Assembly: GCA_028691835.1 (NCBI GenBank)
Contig: JAQUYN010000006.1
Coordinates: forward strand, 1-54,255
DNA from: Alphaproteobacteria bacterium
Lineage (GTDB): Bacteria; Pseudomonadota; Alphaproteobacteria; UBA9219
DNA length: 54,255 nucleotides
Direction: 5' to 3'
Position numbers and translations under genes: made by a program. The notes under the pieces were generated by a model that saw nothing but the letters and a program-made list of their open reading frames with translations, did no database searches and was not told the DNA's origin. Positions 51,104 to 54,255 of this stretch are shown here, in pieces (the first letter of the stretch is position 1; each line of letters begins with the position of its first letter).

Positions 51104-52147
51104 ATGTTTTCTCGTGATCGGGCGCAAAGGATGAAGCAAAGCAGAGCGCTAGGACAAACAGCGAGAATGGCGACTTTACGACGCGTGGTTTTTGCGCTGT
51201 TGGGACTCGCTCTTGGTGGTGGCCTTTGCGTTTATGTTTTTTCTCAAGCGGCCATCGGTCGTGCCGATTGGGTGGCGCTGCTTTCATCCTCTTCGCTTCT
51301 TTCCTGTGTGCTTGTCGTTATTTTAACGCATGCCTTGATGCTTGTCGGGGCGCGCAAATGGGAGATCTTGGCCGAGGCTCTGCGCAAGAAGGACGAACCG
51401 ATTCCAGAGCCTGCTTTTTTCTACCGCCACTTTTTGTGGCAAAGTTGGATCGGCCAATTCGTACCGCCAAGTCTTGCGATTATTTTTGGGCGGGGGCTGG
51501 CCTCTCGTCATCTGGATCGGGCGCATCGGCAGAGTCAGCCTTCTCTTGCAGAAGGTGTAATTTTGCAGACCGAAGGCGGGGAAGGGGTTTGGGCTGCGAT
51601 CCGTCACAAAAACTTTTCGCTTCTTCGTGGCTTGGGTAGTGGCCTTTTCGATCAGGCGATGGCTTTCGCTTTGCTGACCAGTTTTGGCGGCGGTTCTGTT
51701 CTCGTGCTGTGGTTTGGCGGCGGCGTGCTCGCGTTCTTGGGGGGCACGGTTTGTGGCGTTGCCGGGATTGCGCTTGTAACCTTCATCGTGCAGCGCTGGA
51801 TGCCGCCGCAATGGCGCCAAGCGATTTGGTCGTTGTTCTTCTGGTCCTTTGTGTGGAGCGGCTTGACGATCTTGCGCCTTGTTGTCGGGGTGCAAGCGTT
51901 GGGGCTTTTTCTTTCTTGCATAAAAGTTGCGGCGCTTGCCCCGGTTATCAGTTTGCTTGCGCTGATTCCGTTGACCCCCGGTAATCTTGGTATTGCCGAG
52001 TGGGGGTGGCAGGCAGGGCTTGTTTGGGCAGGGCAAGGCGTCGTGGCGGCGACCTTGTATGCGGCAGGCTTTCGTGTGCTGATCCTTATTGCGCAGTCGT
52101 TGCTTCTGGGGTTGAATGAAGCCTATGTCGCTTTCACCAAAAATTGA
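51104..52147 (+). CDS. Integral membrane protein, lysylphosphatidylglycerol synthase TM-like (UPF0104)
   Basis: A 347-residue polytopic protein with about eight hydrophobic segments, beginning VVFALLGLALGGGLCVYVFS. Features typical of the family are WQSWIGQFVPPSLAIIFGRG near residue 115 and the C-terminal PVISLLALIPLTPGNLGIAE, the conserved PGNLG-type loop. The cytosolic aminoacyl-transfer domain of MprF is absent, so it is a flippase-like membrane half only. The start is uncertain: ATG 51104, ATG 51131 and a longer frame are possible. Its last 32 bp overlap the next gene. Confidence 0.75.
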   Translation: MFSRDRAQRMKQSRALGQTARMATLRRVVFALLGLALGGGLCVYVFSQAAIGRADWVALLSSSSLLSCVLVVILTHALMLVGARKWEILAEALRKKDEPIPEPAFFYRHFLWQSWIGQFVPPSLAIIFGRGLASRHLDRAHRQSQPSLAEGVILQTEGGEGVWAAIRHKNFSLLRGLGSGLFDQAMAFALLTSFGGGSVLVLWFGGGVLAFLGGTVCGVAGIALVTFIVQRWMPPQWRQAIWSLFFWSFVWSGLTILRLVVGVQALGLFLSCIKVAALAPVISLLALIPLTPGNLGIAEWGWQAGLVWAGQGVVAATLYAAGFRVLILIAQSLLLGLNEAYVAFTKN

Positions 52148-53624
52148 TTCCTCTATCTGGAATGCTCATGCGCTTTTGACGTGTGAGGAGATGCGTCGTG
52201 CTGAGGCGCTTAGTGTTGCGCGAGGATCGCACAGTTTCTTCGACTTGATGCAGGTGGCGGGCAGGGCCGTTGCGCAGGCTGTGATGGATCGCTTTGCCCA
52301 AGGCCGCGTTCTCGTTATGTGTGGGTGCGGCAATAATGGTGGTGATGGTTATGTCGCCGCGCAGGCGTTGTGGCAGGCTGGATGGCCTGTGCGTATTGGC
52401 ACTTTGGGCGCGCCGACAACTGTTGATGCGCAAAAGGCGGCTTCGTTTTGGGAAGGTGAAACGCTGCTGCTTTCTCCGGCGCTCCTTGATGAAGCCGATC
52501 TTGTGATTGATGCGATGTTCGGCACGGGGCTGACGCGTCCGCTTGAGGGCCTTGCCGCGCAGATGGTCGATGCTGTTACAACGCGCAATCTTCCCGTTGT
52601 TGCTGCTGATATGCCAAGTGGTATCAACGCAGACACGGGCGCTGTTTTGGGCTGCGCGGTTCAAGCGCAGGTCACGGTGACCTTCTTTCGTAAGAAGCGA
52701 GGGCACACACTTTTGCCAGCTCTTGCGCACTGTGGAGACGTGATCGTGGCGGATACGGGCATGCATGCTGATGTTCTGGATGAAATAAACTCGATAGTCG
52801 CCGAAAACGACTCAGCTTTATGGGGCTCACTTCAACCAAAATGTGAAGTTGCGAATCATAAGTATCATCGTGGCCATGTGCTGATTTTTGGTGGGGCGGA
52901 AATGACAGGAGCCTCGCGTCTGGCGGCTCGTGCTGCGCAACGCATTGGGGCCGGGCTTGTGACACTTGCAGCACCATCTGCCGCGTGGGAAGTCTATGCA
53001 AAAGCGTTGGAAAGTGTGATGGTTCGTCATTGTGATGATCTTTCAGCGGCCCAAGAGTTTCTGGATAATTCTAAGATTGATGTCGTATTGTTGGGGCCCG
53101 GTTTAGGGTTTGATGATGAAAAGAGGGCGCTCGTTTTGGCGGCGCTGAAGACACGTAAGCCATGCGTTTTGGATGCGGATGCATTGATGCTTTTTGAAAA
53201 AGAATCATCGATTCTGTTCGATTCTGTGCACAAAAACTGCGTTTTAACACCTCATCAGGGCGAATTTAAGCGTCTTTTTGGCCAATTTTGCTGCGAATCC
53301 GAGGATAAAATCACACAAACAACGCGAATCGCGTCAAGAATCGGGTGTATTATCCTTCATAAAGGGGGTGATACGGTGATTTCCGAACCCAATGGGCGAG
53401 CCGTTGTCAACACAAACGCCCCACCGTGGTTGGCCACGGCGGGGGCTGGCGATGTGTTGGCAGGTTTGATCGTTGGGCTTATGGCGGGTGGCATGCCTCC
53501 TTTTGAGGCCGCCTGCGCTGGGGCTTACCGTCATGGGCAAGCTGCGTGCCGTTTTGGGCGCGGCCTTATTGCAGAAGATCTTATAGAAAATATCCCTTCT
53601 GTTCTTGTCAGTGATTATAGTTAA
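52116..53624 (+). CDS. nnr: Bifunctional NAD(P)H-hydrate epimerase / ADP-dependent dehydratase
   Basis: It repairs damaged NADHX and NADPHX. The 502-residue protein fuses two enzymes. The N-terminal epimerase (YjeF_N, about 1-215) has CGCGNNGGDGYVAAQALWQA near residue 67, DAMFGTGLTRPLEGLAAQMV and ADMPSGINADTGAVLG. The C-terminal dehydratase (about 235-500, ribokinase-like) has YHRGHVLIFGGAEMTGASRL, LLGPGLGFDDEK and LDADALMLFE. LTPHQGEFKRLFG and ATAGAGDVLAGLIVGLMAGG follow near residue 440. It overlaps the membrane protein gene by 32 bp. ATG 52116 and 52125 are both possible. Confidence 0.95.
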   Translation: MKPMSLSPKIDSSIWNAHALLTCEEMRRAEALSVARGSHSFFDLMQVAGRAVAQAVMDRFAQGRVLVMCGCGNNGGDGYVAAQALWQAGWPVRIGTLGAPTTVDAQKAASFWEGETLLLSPALLDEADLVIDAMFGTGLTRPLEGLAAQMVDAVTTRNLPVVAADMPSGINADTGAVLGCAVQAQVTVTFFRKKRGHTLLPALAHCGDVIVADTGMHADVLDEINSIVAENDSALWGSLQPKCEVANHKYHRGHVLIFGGAEMTGASRLAARAAQRIGAGLVTLAAPSAAWEVYAKALESVMVRHCDDLSAAQEFLDNSKIDVVLLGPGLGFDDEKRALVLAALKTRKPCVLDADALMLFEKESSILFDSVHKNCVLTPHQGEFKRLFGQFCCESEDKITQTTRIASRIGCIILHKGGDTVISEPNGRAVVNTNAPPWLATAGAGDVLAGLIVGLMAGGMPPFEAACAGAYRHGQAACRFGRGLIAEDLIENIPSVLVSDYS

Positions 53625-53740
53625 GAGCCGATTTATTGTAAGGTTGCTTGAAAAAGATGCGAAAGGGCCCGAGATCGCTTGTCAAGTTAAAGTGATTGTG
53701 ACCATAATATACGAAGTTAGGAGTTGAGAGGATTTCGTCT

Positions 53741-53992
53741 ATGATATTGGGAGCCTTAACTAGTCATGTACCAACCATCGAAGTAGGCGCCTCATACCGC
53801 CGAGAGGGGGGCGGCGCTTTTGTCGAGACTGCCTATGTCCTTGAGGTTGCCCCGGACAGGCTTGGCATTCCTCATGTTCGCTTTCAGCTTCAAGTCGCCC
53901 GTGGCGCTTGCCGTCCCACGATTGAGACCCGTACCTTGTCGGTTGAGGCTTTTCAAAGCCGTTTTCGCGACAGAATTCGCGAACGGCATTAA
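53741..53992 (+). CDS. Small conserved hypothetical protein
   Basis: An 83-residue protein, MILGALTSHVPTIEVGASYR at the start, then REGGGAFVETAYVLEVAPDR and LGIPHVRFQLQV. The end is Arg-rich (RFRDRIRERH). GAGAGGATTTCGTCT precedes the ATG. The mix of beta-type stretches ahead of a basic tail resembles small alphaproteobacterial conserved proteins I have seen without assigned function. It precedes tRNA-Leu by 63 bp. Confidence 0.7.
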   Translation: MILGALTSHVPTIEVGASYRREGGGAFVETAYVLEVAPDRLGIPHVRFQLQVARGACRPTIETRTLSVEAFQSRFRDRIRERH

Positions 53993-54055
53993 AACCTTTG
54001 CTCTTTGCTTCAAATCCATCTAGAAAGCCTCAGCACGTAGGGTTTTGCCTTATGC

Positions 54056-54136
<81 letters not shown>

Positions 54137-54140
<4 letters not shown>

Positions 54141-54178
54141 TGAATGAACCCGCCCTTTAGGGCGGGTCCATTCATGGT
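54137..54178 (+). terminator. Long hairpin starting at the 3' end of tRNA-Leu
   Basis: ACCATGAATG (54137-54146) pairs with CATTCATGGT (54169-54178), and inside it ACCCGCCC (54148-54155) pairs with GGGCGGGT (54160-54167) around TTTA. The left arm includes the tRNA's own ACCA end. No T-run follows. Confidence 0.7.
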
Positions 54179-54192
54179 ATGATAGGGTCACT

Positions 54193-54234
54193 TGAACCCC
54201 TTGGGGTTCACAAAACAGTCCGGGGGACTGTTTT
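54193..54234. repeat. Two further perfect hairpins at the window end
   Basis: TGAACCCC (54193-54200) with GGGGTTCA (54203-54210), loop TT. Then AAAACAGTCC (54212-54221) with GGACTGTTTT (54225-54234), loop GGG. The second may terminate transcription weakly. Confidence 0.7.
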
Positions 54235-54255
54235 GCGCGGAGCGAGGCTAGCCGA

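Overview
The window looks like a chromosomal segment of a Gram-negative alphaproteobacterium with moderate GC content. Pointers are the hom-glpX-recJ order, the divergent purD/xseA pair, lpxK-waaA, tatABC-serS-lppB, the rpmH-rnpA-yidD-yidC-engB block, an RpoH-type sigma factor and lipid A/Kdo genes. The order cannot be fixed from the sequence. It is not an extremely reduced genome, since it keeps threonine/methionine biosynthesis, purine synthesis, chemoreception, pili and cation transport, but its spacers are unusually rich in palindromic repeats.

Layout: (1) 1-7116: hom, glpX, a small membrane protein, recJ, then rluB-rsmD on the minus strand and divergent tadA. (2) 7088-10172: three minus-strand lineage-specific proteins separated by long repeat-filled spacers. 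(3) 10187-21931: purD/xseA, lpxK-waaA, mlaC, a lysine-rich exported protein, the tatA-tatB-tatC-serS-lppB run and miaA. (4) 22000-32405: AraC/GyrI regulator, thrS, orphan amino-acid-type binding protein, infC with an AUC start, chemoreceptor, ihfB, cation/proton antiporter. (5) 32860-38471: lone Flp pilin, corA, then a pilin gene cluster ending in a pilin-like protein with a phage-tail-type S74 chaperone domain. (6) 38845-48308: rluD, rpoH, exported proteins, Tat-dependent amidase, the rpmH-rnpA-yidD-yidC-engB operon, recX. (7) 48785-54255: cysteine-rich exported protein, tRNA-His with a broken second copy, methyltransferase, LPG-synthase-like membrane protein, NAD(P)HX repair enzyme, small conserved protein, tRNA-Leu and a row of hairpins.

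Four repeat families recur. Family B (about 180 bp, eight full and two partial copies) has terminal inverted repeats beginning ATACCA and an internal palindrome, like a miniature transposable element. One copy has apparently inserted into a family A repeat. Family C has a CCAGCGAAGGCTGG core and family D has GTCATTCCGGA-type ends. C and D members lie not only in spacers but in frame inside two essential-type genes, rsmD and miaA, adding about 27 and 73 residues. This resembles the Rickettsia palindromic elements.

Functional links: TatABC, the Tat-signal amidase and the degenerate LytM lipoprotein LppB plausibly form one cell-separation module. RluB, RsmD, TadA, MiaA, RluD, SerS, ThrS, IF3, RnpA and L34 serve translation. 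The pilin cluster (two PilS-like pilins, a diverged pilin without a processing site, a small membrane protein and the S74-tipped pilin) is the best candidate here for an undescribed surface structure.
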